Shown here: one piece after another, positions 1-9,147 of the stretch
Layout: every line of letters starts with the position of its first letter
How positions within the stretch are numbered: position 1 is the stretch's first letter
Origin: Arthrobacter globiformis
Lineage (GTDB): Bacteria; Actinomycetota; Actinomycetes; Actinomycetales; Micrococcaceae
Reading direction: 5' to 3'
Length of the DNA: 64,000 nucleotides
Assembly: GCF_003261175.1 (NCBI RefSeq)
Contig: NZ_QLNP01000103.1
Span: 30,204 to 94,203, forward strand
Position numbers and translations under genes: made by a program
The notes under the pieces: model-generated
The model's input: the letters and a program-made list of their open reading frames with translations, nothing else
What the model was told of the DNA's origin: nothing
Database searches by the model: none

Positions 1-848
1 CGGTTGAAGATCTTGCCGGTCGCCAGGCCCCGCGCTCCCTGGGCGCTGGGCGATTCCTGCACGTACAGGAGCCACTCGTCAACGCGCACGGGACGGTGCC
101 ACCACATGGCGTGATCGAGGCTCGCCACGCTCATACCCGGCGTGATCCAGCTCAGCCCGTGCTTGCGAAGAATCGACTCGAGCAGCGTGTAGTCACTGGC
201 GTAGGCCAGCGCAGCACGGTGCGTGTTGGCGTTGTCCGGCATGGGGCTGAAGGTCTTCATCCACACGGCGTTGCGCGCTTCCTTCTTCCCGGTGGCCGCC
301 ACATACAGTGCGGGATCCACATGGCGGATGTCGAAGGGCCGTTCGTACGACCAGTGCCGGGCGACGGGGTGGTCGAACTTGCCCAGCAGGTCAGCCGTGC
401 TGGGCAGCGTCTCTGGATCCGGAATACCGGCAGGCATCTCGGACTGGTGCTCAATGCCGTCATCGCCGGCCTGGAATGAGGCGATCATGGACAGAATCGG
501 AGTGCCGTCCTGATAGGCATGCACACGCCGGGCAGAGAACGAGCGGCCGTCCCGAAGACGCTGGACGCCGAACGTGATGGGCTTGTTCGCGTCGCCGGGC
601 CGGAGGAAGTAGCCGTGCATGGAATGGACGGTGCGGTCCTCGTCCACGGTGCGCATACCGGCGACCAGGGACTGGGCCAGGACCTGGCCGCCGAAAACGC
701 GCTGGTGCGGCTGGCGCTGCGACGGACCCATGAAAATATCCTCGTCGGTGCGGGCGCCTTCCAGCTCGCCGAGGTCAAGCAGTTCGAGGAGGGAGTTCGT
801 GGGTTCGTTTGTGGGCAAGGCCTGCAATCCGGCGTCCGCTTCAGTCAT
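1..848 (-). CDS. tesB: Acyl-CoA thioesterase II (TesB family), 3' end outside window
   Basis: Hydrolyses acyl-CoA to free fatty acid and CoA; a cytosolic double-hotdog enzyme. The reading frame is open from an ATG at 848 to the left edge, giving 282 codons of a family that is usually about 285-300 residues, so only the tail is missing. Family features seen in order: an N-terminal LLDLGELEGARTDEDIF stretch, GGQVLAQSLVAG, then SMHGYFLRPGD, and near the cut end SLDHAMWWHRP, the second hotdog with its catalytic Asp region. On the minus strand TAGAGT lies exactly 6 nt before the ATG, so the mRNA may be leaderless. The gene is divergent from the next one. Identification is firm; the symbol is by family. 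Confidence 0.9.
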   Translation of the reverse strand, partial: MTEADAGLQALPTNEPTNSLLELLDLGELEGARTDEDIFMGPSQRQPHQRVFGGQVLAQSLVAGMRTVDEDRTVHSMHGYFLRPGDANKPITFGVQRLRDGRSFSARRVHAYQDGTPILSMIASFQAGDDGIEHQSEMPAGIPDPETLPSTADLLGKFDHPVARHWSYERPFDIRHVDPALYVAATGKKEARNAVWMKTFSPMPDNANTHRAALAYASDYTLLESILRKHGLSWITPGMSVASLDHAMWWHRPVRVDEWLLYVQESPSAQGARGLATGKIFN

Positions 849-911
849 GCTTTGACTCTAGACGGCGCCCCGGCACCGCTCAACCGGGCCCCAGCCGGTA
901 GTGTTCTTAAC

Positions 912-1589
912 GTGTCTGATCTCCTTACCCAGTCTTTCCGCTTCGCCGACCCCCGCGATCTTGCCGATCTGAAGACCTTCGTCACCCGCGCCAGGGCCAT
1001 CGATGACGGCGCCATCCGCCTGCAGGCAGCCGGCGCGGTCCTGGCCGCCTACGTGTGCGTGCTCCGGCCGCGGATCCTGGGGGAGTCCACCCCCACGATT
1101 CTGGGCCTGCGCACCATGGGACTGGCAGAGCCGTCCGCCGTGGACGTCACGGTTCCGCTCGCTGCCGTCCTGGACCGGCTGGCCCGGGTGGGGGAGAACG
1201 ACGCCGATCTTCCGGTCCCGCCGTCGACCGTCACCGAGTCATGGGCCGGCGTGGGCGCGCCGCGCGGCGGTTGGGAACTCGTGGACTCCGTGCCCGACGC
1301 CGAACTGCGGCAGGCCGCCGAGGCCGGCATCGCCGAGGTGGCCGGTATCGTTCCGGACAAACCCGGAGCCATGATCGTGAACAACGCCCGGGCCGCTGTC
1401 TGGGGACGCGGGCTCGAGCGACGGCACGGGGTACCGGCCGGAGCGGCGTTCGCCGCCCTTGCCCTGGGATTCCTGGGCGGAGACGGACCAGGCGAGGACG
1501 AACAGAAGCTCTACCGTTCCGGGCGCTGGTTCCGGCTAAGCGGCAACCGCGGACACGTGCTGGCGCGTACCGGCGCCGGCTTGCTCTAG
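912..1589 (+). CDS. Conserved actinobacterial hypothetical protein
   Basis: A 225-residue protein I recognise only as a conserved hypothetical of Arthrobacter relatives. No signal peptide or membrane segment is visible. The N-terminal half is helical (DLADLKTFVTRARAIDDGAIRLQ, shown here in outline only), and the middle carries the pattern LRTMGLAEP followed by a predicted sheet and a WELVDSVPDAEL helix. The open frame continues upstream to 519, but TAGTGT sits 7 nt before the GTG at 912, and the upstream part is antisense to the thioesterase gene, so GTG 912 is the best start. It is divergent from tesB with 63 nt between them and convergent with glbO. Function unknown. Confidence 0.8.
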   Translation: MSDLLTQSFRFADPRDLADLKTFVTRARAIDDGAIRLQAAGAVLAAYVCVLRPRILGESTPTILGLRTMGLAEPSAVDVTVPLAAVLDRLARVGENDADLPVPPSTVTESWAGVGAPRGGWELVDSVPDAELRQAAEAGIAEVAGIVPDKPGAMIVNNARAAVWGRGLERRHGVPAGAAFAALALGFLGGDGPGEDEQKLYRSGRWFRLSGNRGHVLARTGAGLL

Positions 1590-1626
1590 GCGGCCGGCAC
1601 CCGGCGGCGCGAAGCAGTAGCCGGAA

Positions 1627-2100
1627 TTAGCCCTGCGCCCCGGACGGGCTGTTCACCATCGAGAGCGCGGCGCGCTCCATGTAATCCCACAGCGTTCCTT
1701 CATGCAGCGGCGGCAGGTCAAGGGAATCGACCGCCGTCCGCATGTGGTGCAGCCAGCGGTCCTTCGCCTCGGGCGTCACCCGGAACGGCATGTGGCGCAT
1801 CCGCAGCCGGGGATGGCCGCGCTCCTCGCCGTAGGTGGTGGGGCCGCCCCAGTACTGCTCGAGAAACATCAGGAACCGCCGCTTGGCCGGACCCAGGTCC
1901 TCCTCCGGATACATGGGGCGCAGCAGCGGATCGGCGGCCACGCCGTCGTAAAAGACGTCAATGAGCTTCACGAAGGTCTCATGCCCGCCGACGGCGTCGT
2001 AGAAGTTGTCCGTGTAGCCCGGCTGGCTGAAGGGGTCGTTACGCATCAGCGGCTTCCGGACCCCCGGCTCGGGCGGGGTGGGAAGGGATGGAATGGTCAT
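1627..2100 (-). CDS. glbO: Group II truncated haemoglobin (trHbO)
   Basis: A haem-binding 2-on-2 globin of 157 residues, thought in this family to bind O2 and to help detoxify reactive nitrogen or oxygen species. Visible features: the helix-B region GGHETFVKLIDVFYDGV, PLLRPMYPEEDL, the EQYWGGP motif with the Trp expected at G8, and RMRHMPFRV holding the proximal His. The first 30 or so residues are extra and disordered. ATG 2100 follows a GGAG ribosome site and lies two bases after the stop of the MscS gene, so the two are very likely cotranscribed and translationally coupled. This pairs an osmotic channel with a stress globin. Confidence 0.92.
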   Translation of the reverse strand: MTIPSLPTPPEPGVRKPLMRNDPFSQPGYTDNFYDAVGGHETFVKLIDVFYDGVAADPLLRPMYPEEDLGPAKRRFLMFLEQYWGGPTTYGEERGHPRLRMRHMPFRVTPEAKDRWLHHMRTAVDSLDLPPLHEGTLWDYMERAALSMVNSPSGAQG

Positions 2101-2102
2101 GG

Positions 2103-2765
2103 CTATTCTCCGGCCTTCTGCTGGGGTGCGTGCTCGGCTTCCGCAGCCGTCTCTTCAGGCTCCGCAGGCGGGACGTAGTTGCCCTGCGAGCGGTTGCCCA
2201 CCCGGAGGATCTCACCGTTGCGGAGGTACCAGATGGCGCCGTCCTCGTCGCGGACGCGCGTGATCCGCAGCCCGATCGACTCCACGACGCCCACCACTTC
2301 GCTGGTTTCAATGATGTCGCCGATGCCGTACTGGTCCTCGATGGTGATGAAGATGCCGGCAAGGAAGTCCCTGATCAGCTGCTGGGCGCCAAAGCCGATG
2401 GCGATACCGAGGATTCCCACGCTGGTCAGCAGCGGCGCCACGTCGACGTCGAGGTTCTTCAGCATGTAGATGGTGGTGATCACGGCGATCATCACGCCGA
2501 TGCCGCTCTTCAGCAGAGAGCCGATCGTGTTGGCCCGCTGCACGCGCCGCTCATGGTCCAGGGCACGGAGCGCCGGCGCCACCCAGCGGAAATGAGGCTT
2601 TTTGAACAGCGACGTGCCGCTGGCCACGCGCTTGGTGATCCGGGCGATCAGGAAACTGGCGATCAGCCACAGGAGTATGCCTGCGCCAAGGCTGATGGCC
2701 ACGCCGGCCAGGTCGAGTCCGGTGGGCTCCAGTGAGGCGGAGGGCGCGGTGAACATGCTGTGCAT
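2103..2765 (-). CDS. Small MscS-type mechanosensitive ion channel
   Basis: An inner-membrane channel protein of 220 residues that should release solutes on hypo-osmotic shock. Hydrophobic segments lie around residues 20-42, 85-102 and 108-132. The pore-lining helix and following loop carry GIAIGFGAQQLIRDFLAG, the MscS signature, followed by the beta domain FITIEDQYGIGDIIE. The C-terminal tail (EPEETAAEAEHAPQQ) is short and charged, so the usual cytoplasmic cage is truncated compared with 286-residue E. coli MscS. The ATG at 2765 has an AGGAG site 9 nt upstream. It is first gene of the unit with glbO. Confidence 0.88.
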   Translation of the reverse strand: MHSMFTAPSASLEPTGLDLAGVAISLGAGILLWLIASFLIARITKRVASGTSLFKKPHFRWVAPALRALDHERRVQRANTIGSLLKSGIGVMIAVITTIYMLKNLDVDVAPLLTSVGILGIAIGFGAQQLIRDFLAGIFITIEDQYGIGDIIETSEVVGVVESIGLRITRVRDEDGAIWYLRNGEILRVGNRSQGNYVPPAEPEETAAEAEHAPQQKAGE

Positions 2766-2872
2766 CTGCTGGAAGGCTCCTTGCTGCTGTCCGGTGGCGG
2801 CCGGTCTCCGCGCTTTCCGGGGAGGCCGGCCGCTCTTTGGTCACCTTTAAGCCTAACGGGGTCTGCCGCTGG

Positions 2873-3352
2873 CTAAGGACTTCCGGCTGTGGTAACGGGA
2901 GCGTGCAGGACGGGGAAATTTACGCTACGGGCAATGAAGCACACCTGGTTGGCCTCGTGATGCATCCGGTCCGCCAGCCCGATGTGCCCCGGATCCGCAA
3001 CCGTCACTTGCGGGCGCAGCGTTACGGTTTCGAACTGGCCGGTGCCGTCCCGGTTGAGCCGCATCATGCCTGTGGCGTTGTCCTCATAGGACAGGACCAC
3101 CACGCCGTGCTTCACAGCAACGTGCAGGAAGGACAGCATGTGGCACTGTGCCAGCGCCGTCAGCAGCAGCTGCTCGGGGTTGTACCGGGAGCGGTCGCCG
3201 TGGAAGGTGGGATCGGCCGAGCCGTGCAGGACCGGCAGCCCGGGAATTTCGATGTCGTGGTCCCGGGAGTAGTCCCGGTAGGACGACGTGCCGCTTCCAA
3301 GGTTGCCGGTCCAGCGGACCGTCAGCGCATAGTGGTGTTCGTTGAGTGCCAT
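2873..3352 (-). CDS. OsmC family protein (peroxiredoxin-like)
   Basis: A cytosolic 159-residue OsmC/Ohr-like protein, a family that reduces organic hydroperoxides with a Cys pair. The first conserved region is seen as PEQLLLTALAQCHMLSFLH, placing the peroxidatic-type Cys at the expected helix. The second Cys region is MHHEANQVCFIARSV near residue 137. Both cysteines are therefore present. The start lies 3 nt after the pepN stop on the same strand, so it is read with pepN as a two-gene unit. Whether it acts on organic peroxides or another thiol substrate cannot be told from sequence. Confidence 0.87.
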   Translation of the reverse strand: MALNEHHYALTVRWTGNLGSGTSSYRDYSRDHDIEIPGLPVLHGSADPTFHGDRSRYNPEQLLLTALAQCHMLSFLHVAVKHGVVVLSYEDNATGMMRLNRDGTGQFETVTLRPQVTVADPGHIGLADRMHHEANQVCFIARSVNFPVLHAPVTTAGSP

Positions 3353-3355
3353 TGC

Positions 3356-5917
3356 CTAGACATCCGCCGCGCGGGCCCGCAGAGCCCGGGCGACGCCGTC
3401 GCGGTTTTCCAGCATCATCCGGCGCAGCGCAGCGCTCTCCTCCGGCAGCGACGCAAGGAACGCGTCGGTCCGGTCCACGGTGGCCTGGCTGGTCAGCTGC
3501 GCCGGGTACAGCCCGACGACGACCTGCTGGGCCAGGGCATTGGTGCGCTCGGCAACGATTCCCGGGACGGCCTCGAAGTATTTCTCCGCGAACGGTTCCA
3601 GCAGCGCAGTGTCCAGCACCCGCGTGAAGCCCGCGACGGCCGAGGCCTGGATGGCGTTGGACAGCTCGCCCTTGACCACGATCGATTCCCAGGCTGCCAA
3701 CTTGGCCTCCGGCGTGGGGATGGCAGCCTTGGCCAGGGCGGCCGCGTTCTGGCCGCTGGAGGTGTTGTCCTGCTTCAGTTCAGCGTCGATGTCCGCTTGG
3801 CCCAGCCTGCCGCCCGCCACGAGGGCGGCCACCAGCTCCCAGCGGAGGTCCTGGTCCACGGTAAGCCCGGCCAGCGTGGCCGAGCCGTCCAGCAGCCCGG
3901 CGATCCGGTCCAGCTGCTGCTCGCTGCGCGCCAGGAGCGCGAACGACTTGATGAACTGCAGCTGGGCGTCGGACCCGCCCGGCACGTCCGTGGCCAGTTC
4001 CCAGAGCCGGTCGACGGCGGCAACGGTGGTGGCCTCGCGGTGCTCCTCGGCCACGTAGAACGTGAGCGTGGTGGCAAGTTGCCGCAGCTGCACCAGGATC
4101 ACCGAGGAATCGGACTCGGAGGCGATGTTGGCCAGGATCAGGTCGACGTATCCGCGGGCGGGGCTCTCCCCGTCCCGTGCAGCGTCCCAGGCCGAACCCC
4201 ACACCAGCGTCCGCGGCAGGCTCTCGCGGAAATCCTTCAGGTGCGCCTTGGCGGTGGCGAGGGACTGCTCATCGAGGCGCACCTTGGCGTAGGCGAGGTC
4301 ATCGTCGTTGAGCAGGATGAGGTCCGGCCGCTTGAGTCCGGCCAGTTCGGGGACCTCGGTGCGTTCGCCGTCGACGTCGAGCTCCTCACGGTGCACGCGC
4401 TCGAGCGTTCCCTCGCCGGTGAGGTCATAGAACCCAACCGCCAGGCGGTGCGGGCGGATGGTGGGCTGCTCGGCAACGGCCGACTGCAGGATGGCGAACG
4501 AGGTGATGGTGCCGTCGGCGTCCACCGCCAGCTCCGGCTTGAGCGAGTTCACGCCGGCCGTCTCCAGCCACAGGCGGCCCCACTGGTCGAGGTCGCGTCC
4601 GCTGGCCTTCTCCAGCTCGACCATCAGGTCGCCGAGCTCGGTGTTGCGCCACGAATGCTTGGCGAAGTACTCACGTACCCCGGCCATGAACTGCTCGGGC
4701 CCCACCCAGGCCACCAGTTGCCGCAGCACGGAGGCGCCCTTGGCATAGGTGATGCCGTCGAAGTTCACCTCGACGTCCTGCAGGTCGTTGATCTCCGCGA
4801 AGATCGGGTGGGTCGTGGGGAGCTGGTCCTGGCGGTAGGCCCACGACTTCTCGACCGAGGCGAACGTGGTCCACGCGCTCTGGAACTTGGTGTTCTCCAC
4901 CGCGGCCAGGTGTGACATGTATTCGGCGAAGGATTCGTTGAGCCAGAGGTCGTTCCACCAGCGCATGGTCACGAGGTCGCCAAACCACATGTGGGCGAGT
5001 TCGTGCAACACGGTGATGGCGCGGCGTTCTACCTGCGCCTCCGGGACCTTGCCGCGGAAGACATAGCCTTCGAGGATGGTGACCGCGCCGGCGTTTTCCA
5101 TGGCGCCGGCGTTGAACTCCGGCACAAACAGCTGGTCGTACTTCTCAAACGGGTAGGGGCAGCCGAACTGAGCCTCGAAGAACTCGAAGCCCTGGCGCGT
5201 GAGCTCAAAGATGTTGTCCGCGTCCAGGTACTGCATGAGGGACTTGCGGGCGAAGACGCCCAGCGGCACGACGCGGCCATCCGAACTGGTGACGTCGCTG
5301 CGCACCGACTGGTACGGTCCCGCGATCAGCGCGGTGACGTAGGAGGACAGGCGTGGCGTGGGCGGAAAGTCCCAGACCGAGCGGGCGGCGCCGTCGTTCC
5401 CCGGTGTTGCCGTCACCGGCTCCGGCGTCGGGGAATTGGAGACGACGTCCCAGTGCGAGGGTGCGGTGACACGGAACCGGAAGGTGGCCTTGAGGTCGGG
5501 CTGTTCAAAGACCGCGAACATGCGGCGCGAGTCCGGCACCTCGAACTGCGTGTACAGGTACACCTCGCCGTCCACCGGGTCCACGAAGCGGTGCAGGCCT
5601 TCGCCGGTGTTCATGTAGGGAGCGTCCGCCACTACCGTCAGTTCGTTGTCCGCAGCAAGGTCCGGCAGCTGGATCCGGACGCCGTCGGACACCTCGGCGG
5701 GGTCCAGTTCGCGGCCGTTCAGCGTCACGCTGTGGACGGCGTCTGTCACGGCGTCGATGAACGTCGAGGATCCCGGCGCCGCCGTGAACCTGACAGTGGT
5801 GGTGGAACCGAAGACCGTCTCACCCTTGGTCAGGTCCAGGCTGACATCGTAGGAGTCGACGGCGATCAGGGCGGCGCGCTCGCGTGCTTCGGCGCGGGTC
5901 AGGTTCATGCCTGGCAA
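3356..5917 (-). CDS. pepN: Aminopeptidase N (M1 zinc metallopeptidase)
   Basis: Removes N-terminal amino acids from peptides in the cytosol. The 853-residue length fits actinobacterial PepN. The exopeptidase motif GAMENAG is followed by the zinc site HELAHMWFGD with the third ligand Glu in NESFAEY 18 residues on. The C-terminal ERAP1-like helical domain fills the second half. The start is a TTG at 5917 (reading MPGMNLTR), preferred because GGAGG lies 7 nt upstream, whereas the ATG at 5908 would be 16 nt from it; related PepN proteins also begin MPG-x-NLTR. Followed by the OsmC gene with a 3-nt gap. Confidence 0.95.
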   Translation of the reverse strand: MPGMNLTRAEARERAALIAVDSYDVSLDLTKGETVFGSTTTVRFTAAPGSSTFIDAVTDAVHSVTLNGRELDPAEVSDGVRIQLPDLAADNELTVVADAPYMNTGEGLHRFVDPVDGEVYLYTQFEVPDSRRMFAVFEQPDLKATFRFRVTAPSHWDVVSNSPTPEPVTATPGNDGAARSVWDFPPTPRLSSYVTALIAGPYQSVRSDVTSSDGRVVPLGVFARKSLMQYLDADNIFELTRQGFEFFEAQFGCPYPFEKYDQLFVPEFNAGAMENAGAVTILEGYVFRGKVPEAQVERRAITVLHELAHMWFGDLVTMRWWNDLWLNESFAEYMSHLAAVENTKFQSAWTTFASVEKSWAYRQDQLPTTHPIFAEINDLQDVEVNFDGITYAKGASVLRQLVAWVGPEQFMAGVREYFAKHSWRNTELGDLMVELEKASGRDLDQWGRLWLETAGVNSLKPELAVDADGTITSFAILQSAVAEQPTIRPHRLAVGFYDLTGEGTLERVHREELDVDGERTEVPELAGLKRPDLILLNDDDLAYAKVRLDEQSLATAKAHLKDFRESLPRTLVWGSAWDAARDGESPARGYVDLILANIASESDSSVILVQLRQLATTLTFYVAEEHREATTVAAVDRLWELATDVPGGSDAQLQFIKSFALLARSEQQLDRIAGLLDGSATLAGLTVDQDLRWELVAALVAGGRLGQADIDAELKQDNTSSGQNAAALAKAAIPTPEAKLAAWESIVVKGELSNAIQASAVAGFTRVLDTALLEPFAEKYFEAVPGIVAERTNALAQQVVVGLYPAQLTSQATVDRTDAFLASLPEESAALRRMMLENRDGVARALRARAADV

Positions 5918-6130
5918 GGTTGTGCCTCCAGAGGTTGTGGTGGCCGGGCAGGCCCGGCCCGCCGGCTGCTGCGCACGGTAGTCACTCGTGCGGTTGCATC
6001 ACTGTGAAGCCATTGTTTCATTTCGGTGCCGCTTGGCAAGTTGCGTAGCGCACTTCCCTGCCCCAAGTCCAGGGCCCGTTCCCCCGCGGGGTCCTCTCCG
6101 GCCGGCCGGTGCAGGGGTAGCGTTAAGGGC

Positions 6131-7144
6131 ATGGGAAAGATCCTCGATGCTGTGGACATCAAAGCGCTGCGGTTCGCGATCGGCTTCCCAGTGTTGCTTG
6201 CCGCCGGGTTCGCGGTCTGTGCCGTGCTGTTGCGGCCGGATCTGCCGGAACCACTGGCGGTCATGTGGAATAACGACGGCGGCACCGCCTTCGCTCCGTT
6301 CCCCGCCTTCGTGGGCGGCGGGGCCGCCCTGATCGTCATCACCGGCTGGCTGGTGCTGCTGCAGGCCGCGCCGGTGTCGCGGCCAACCGTCATGCGCCGG
6401 ATCATGATGGGTGCGGGGTTGACAGTGAGCCTTTTCGTCACGACCGTGCTGGCGGCCGCCCTCGTAGGCCAGGCCGGCGTGGCTGACGCGCGCGGGTCAA
6501 GCGTGGACATGATTGTCCTGGCCTCGGGCAGCGGCGCCGCACTTTCCCTGGGGGTCATCATCGGATTCGTGTTCAAGGCGGACCAGCAGTGGACACCGGA
6601 GGATGACCGTGCCCTGCAGCAGGCCCTGGAACTTGAGCTCGACCCTGAGCTCGTCCGCGATTCCGTCCGGTTCTGGGTGCATGCGCGCAGCTCGGTCTTC
6701 GTCATGATCGCCATAGCCAGCCTGTTTCCCGCTTCCCTGATCGCGATCGCCGTGCCGTGGCTCGGAGCGCTGCTCGTGGCGGCCGCGCTCGTGGGCGCCG
6801 CGTTCCTGTTCGCCCGGGTCACCGCGGACCGAAGCGGGCTGCGCGTCTTCCTTGCAGGGATCCTGCGTGTGATCGACGTCCCCGCCGCCGCCATCTCCGC
6901 CGCCCAGCCGGCTGACGTCCGCGCCGCCGACTACGGCGGCTGGGGCTACCGCAACCACGACGGAACCGCAGCGGTTCTCGTCAGCAGCGGCCCCGCCGTC
7001 GTCGTCCGCAAGACCGACGGCCACAAACTTGCCGTAAGCGGCGGCAACGCCGACTCGGCCGCCCGTCTCGCGGAGGTCCTGACCCGCGTTGCGGCAAGGG
7101 CCCGCGGTGACGCCCGGCCGCCGGATACCCACCCGCCAGTTTAG
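6131..7144 (+). CDS. DUF1648 domain membrane protein
   Basis: A 337-residue integral membrane protein. Hydrophobic segments lie near residues 15-35, 60-82, 95-118, 133-153 and two close together around 190-235. The first periplasmic-type loop carries PEPLAVMWNNDGG, matching the DUF1648 pattern (P-x-H/W-x-N-x-x-G). The C-terminal 90 residues are soluble and look like a small PH-like beta domain. No enzymatic motif is seen. ATG 6131 is chosen because TAGCGT lies 7 nt before it; the upstream open frame overlaps the pepN promoter region. Role unknown; relatives occur next to regulators of membrane stress. Confidence 0.75.
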   Translation: MGKILDAVDIKALRFAIGFPVLLAAGFAVCAVLLRPDLPEPLAVMWNNDGGTAFAPFPAFVGGGAALIVITGWLVLLQAAPVSRPTVMRRIMMGAGLTVSLFVTTVLAAALVGQAGVADARGSSVDMIVLASGSGAALSLGVIIGFVFKADQQWTPEDDRALQQALELELDPELVRDSVRFWVHARSSVFVMIAIASLFPASLIAIAVPWLGALLVAAALVGAAFLFARVTADRSGLRVFLAGILRVIDVPAAAISAAQPADVRAADYGGWGYRNHDGTAAVLVSSGPAVVVRKTDGHKLAVSGGNADSAARLAEVLTRVAARARGDARPPDTHPPV

Positions 7145-7285
7145 GGCGACGCGGAAGCGTACGGCCGCGTCACCACCCGGGCGGCACCCCGCTGGGGCGA
7201 AGCACACCGAGTACTCTTGGATCTGTTGATTTGACCTGTACCAGCCCGGCCGCGCCCCGGTGCTCATGACTGAACGGAAGCTACC

Positions 7286-7780
7286 GTGACAACAAACCCT
7301 GCATTTCCGCGGGTCCACATCGCCACCGACCACGCCGGCATGGAGCTGAGCGCCCACCTGGTCAAGCACCTGACGGCGAACGGCTACGACGTGGTGGATC
7401 ACGGACCCAAGGAATACGACGCCCTGGACGACTACCCGTCGTTCTGCATCAACGCGGCGCTCGCAGTAGTGGCGGACCAGGCAGCAGGAGTCCACGCGCT
7501 GGGCATCGTGCTGGGCGGATCCGGAAACGGCGAGCAGATCGCGGCCAACAAGGTCAAGGGAGTCCGCGCCGCCCTGGCCTGGAACCTGTCCACCGCCACG
7601 CTGGCCCGCGAGCACAATGATGCCAACGTCGTGGCCGTCGGCGGGCGCCAGCACAGTGTCGAGGAGGCCACGTCCCTGATCGAGGCTTTCCTGCAGGAGC
7701 CTTTCAGCAACGATGAGCGGCACGTCCGCCGGATCGGCAAGATCGCCACCTACGAAACCACCGGCGAGATCGTCGAATAG
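7286..7780 (+). CDS. rpiB: Ribose-5-phosphate isomerase B
   Basis: Interconverts ribose 5-phosphate and ribulose 5-phosphate in the pentose phosphate pathway. The 164-residue LacAB/RpiB fold shows ATDHAGMEL at the N-terminus and the anion-hole loop GGSGNGEQIAANK. Residue Glu83 follows GGSGN where E. coli RpiB has a Cys; this is the mycobacterial-type active site, which uses Glu as the base. GTG 7286 is preceded by GGAAG. A TACTCT hexamer at 7212-7217 is a plausible -10. Its stop codon overlaps the start of the next gene (TAGTG). Confidence 0.95.
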   Translation: MTTNPAFPRVHIATDHAGMELSAHLVKHLTANGYDVVDHGPKEYDALDDYPSFCINAALAVVADQAAGVHALGIVLGGSGNGEQIAANKVKGVRAALAWNLSTATLAREHNDANVVAVGGRQHSVEEATSLIEAFLQEPFSNDERHVRRIGKIATYETTGEIVE

Positions 7781-8706
7781 TGCCGGAAGGCCACTCCATA
7801 CACCGGCTGGCCCGCCAGTTCGGTGACGTGTTCGCCGGCGAGCGGCTGGCTGTCAGCAGCCCCCAGGGCCGCTTTGCCGCCGGCGCCGCGCTGCTGGACG
7901 GGCACACCATGGTGCATGCGTCCGCCCATGGAAAGCACCTGTTCCTGCACTTCGAGCACGCTCTGGTGCTGCACGTCCACCTCGGCCTCTACGGGGCCTG
8001 GGATTTCGGCGGGGACAGCCAGTTCCGCGGGACCTCCAGCATCGGCGCGCCCCGCCGGGTGGGGGAACGTGAACTGCCTGGTGGCACTGGGTCATCAACC
8101 GACGGGCCCGGTAACGATGCTGCTCCCGCCGAGTACGCCGGGCCGCCGGCGCCGGTGGGAGCGGTGCGGGTCCGGCTGGTGAGCGACCATGGGTGGGCTG
8201 ACCTGCGCGGTGCCACCACGTGCGCGGCCATCACCGATGCCGAGGCGGCAGCCGTACTGGACAGGCTGGGCCCCGATCCGCTCCACAACACCTGCGGCAG
8301 CAGGGACGACTTCATCCGGCGCGTCCTGGCAAAGCGGACCCCGCTCGCCACGCTGCTGATGGACCAGAAGGTGATTGCCGGCGTCGGGAACGTCTACCGG
8401 GCCGAAGTGCTGTTCCGCGGCAGGATCGACCCCCTGCTTCCCGGCCGTGCGCTCACCGCGGACGCCGCCGGCCTCCTCTGGGATGACACCGCCGCGGTGA
8501 TGGCCGACGGCGTCCGCGACGGGCGGATCATCACCACCACCGCCGGCTTCTGGACCCGGAGCGGCCACCTTCCGCCGGGGGAGGAGGCGCACTTTGTCTA
8601 CCGCCGCCACGGCCAGCCCTGCCGTGTCTGTGGCACTCCGGTTGCCCTGGCCGAACACGGCGCCCGCAAACTGTACTGGTGCCCGTCCTGCCAGCAGCCC
8701 GTTTGA
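7780..8706 (+). CDS. Fpg/Nei family DNA glycosylase/AP lyase
   Basis: Base-excision repair of oxidised bases. The mature N-terminus PEGHSIHRLA has the catalytic Pro2 and Glu3. HGKHLFLHF supplies the conserved Lys region, and DQKVIAGVGNVYRAEVLF is the helix-two-turn-helix. The C-terminal zinc finger is complete: CRVC then CPSC near residues 286-306. An insertion rich in Gly/Pro/Ala is present at about residues 85-130, typical of actinobacterial Nei-like members. The start GTG overlaps the rpiB stop by one base, so the two are coupled. Nei2-type versus MutM cannot be settled from motifs alone. Confidence 0.9.
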   Translation: MPEGHSIHRLARQFGDVFAGERLAVSSPQGRFAAGAALLDGHTMVHASAHGKHLFLHFEHALVLHVHLGLYGAWDFGGDSQFRGTSSIGAPRRVGERELPGGTGSSTDGPGNDAAPAEYAGPPAPVGAVRVRLVSDHGWADLRGATTCAAITDAEAAAVLDRLGPDPLHNTCGSRDDFIRRVLAKRTPLATLLMDQKVIAGVGNVYRAEVLFRGRIDPLLPGRALTADAAGLLWDDTAAVMADGVRDGRIITTTAGFWTRSGHLPPGEEAHFVYRRHGQPCRVCGTPVALAEHGARKLYWCPSCQQPV

Positions 8707-8745
8707 GCTGCGGGGGGCGCTGGCATAAGGGCGGCGAACCGAAAC

Positions 8746-8814
8746 GGGGCACTTTGACACAAGACACGCCGGCCGCCGTCGCAATTCTTGGTTCCCGCGT
8801 CACCAAAGTGCCCC
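8746..8814. repeat. Imperfect inverted repeat downstream of the glycosylase gene
   Basis: Arms GGGGCACTTTG (8746-8756) and CAAAGTGCCCC (8804-8814) are exact complements separated by 47 nt. It lies in the 218-nt gap between the glycosylase gene and tRNA-Gly and has no T tract. It may be an RNA structure or a small palindromic element. Confidence 0.5.
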
Positions 8815-8886
8815 ACGACGGCTGTCGACGGGGTGCCCAACTCTGAGTTGCTGCCCAGGGTTGTTGGAACAGCAGCGGGCTTAACG

Positions 8887-8915
8887 CAAAAGAGGCCCCT
8901 CGACGAGGGGCCTCT
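8887..8915 (-). terminator. Intrinsic terminator of tRNA-Gly
   Basis: A 10-bp stem AGAGGCCCCT / AGGGGCCTCT with a 5-nt loop. Read on the minus strand it is followed by TTTT. It sits 10 nt beyond the tRNA-Gly 3' end. Confidence 0.8.
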
Positions 8916-8924
8916 CTGGTGCGG

Positions 8925-8995
8925 AGGGGACGACGGGAATCGAACCCGCGTAATCAGTTTGGAAGACTGAGGCTTTACCATTAAGCTACGTCCCC
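8925..8995 (-). tRNA. tRNA-Gly (anticodon TCC)
   Basis: Cloverleaf readable on the minus strand: acceptor GGGGACG pairs with CGTCCCC; anticodon stem TCAGT/ACTGA closes loop CTTCCAA with anticodon TCC; the T arm contains GGTTCGATTCC. Length 71 nt, discriminator T. The 3' CCA is not encoded. An intrinsic terminator follows directly. Confidence 0.95.
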
Positions 8996-9147
8996 GAGGA
9001 AAGCGTTCCGGCGCCGGCTTTTGGGGGCGCGGGCCTTGGGCTCTTCTTCGGCGGCTGTTCAAGCCGGATATAACTAAACCTAATTCATGTCCCAACTGTC
9101 AAATGTGCAATCGCGGCGGGGATGAACGTAGACTGTCCTGTGCATTA

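Noticed and set aside
2837-4915. 692-codon open frame on the plus strand
   Set aside because: Antisense to osmC and pepN, whose motifs are clear; no recognisable domain.
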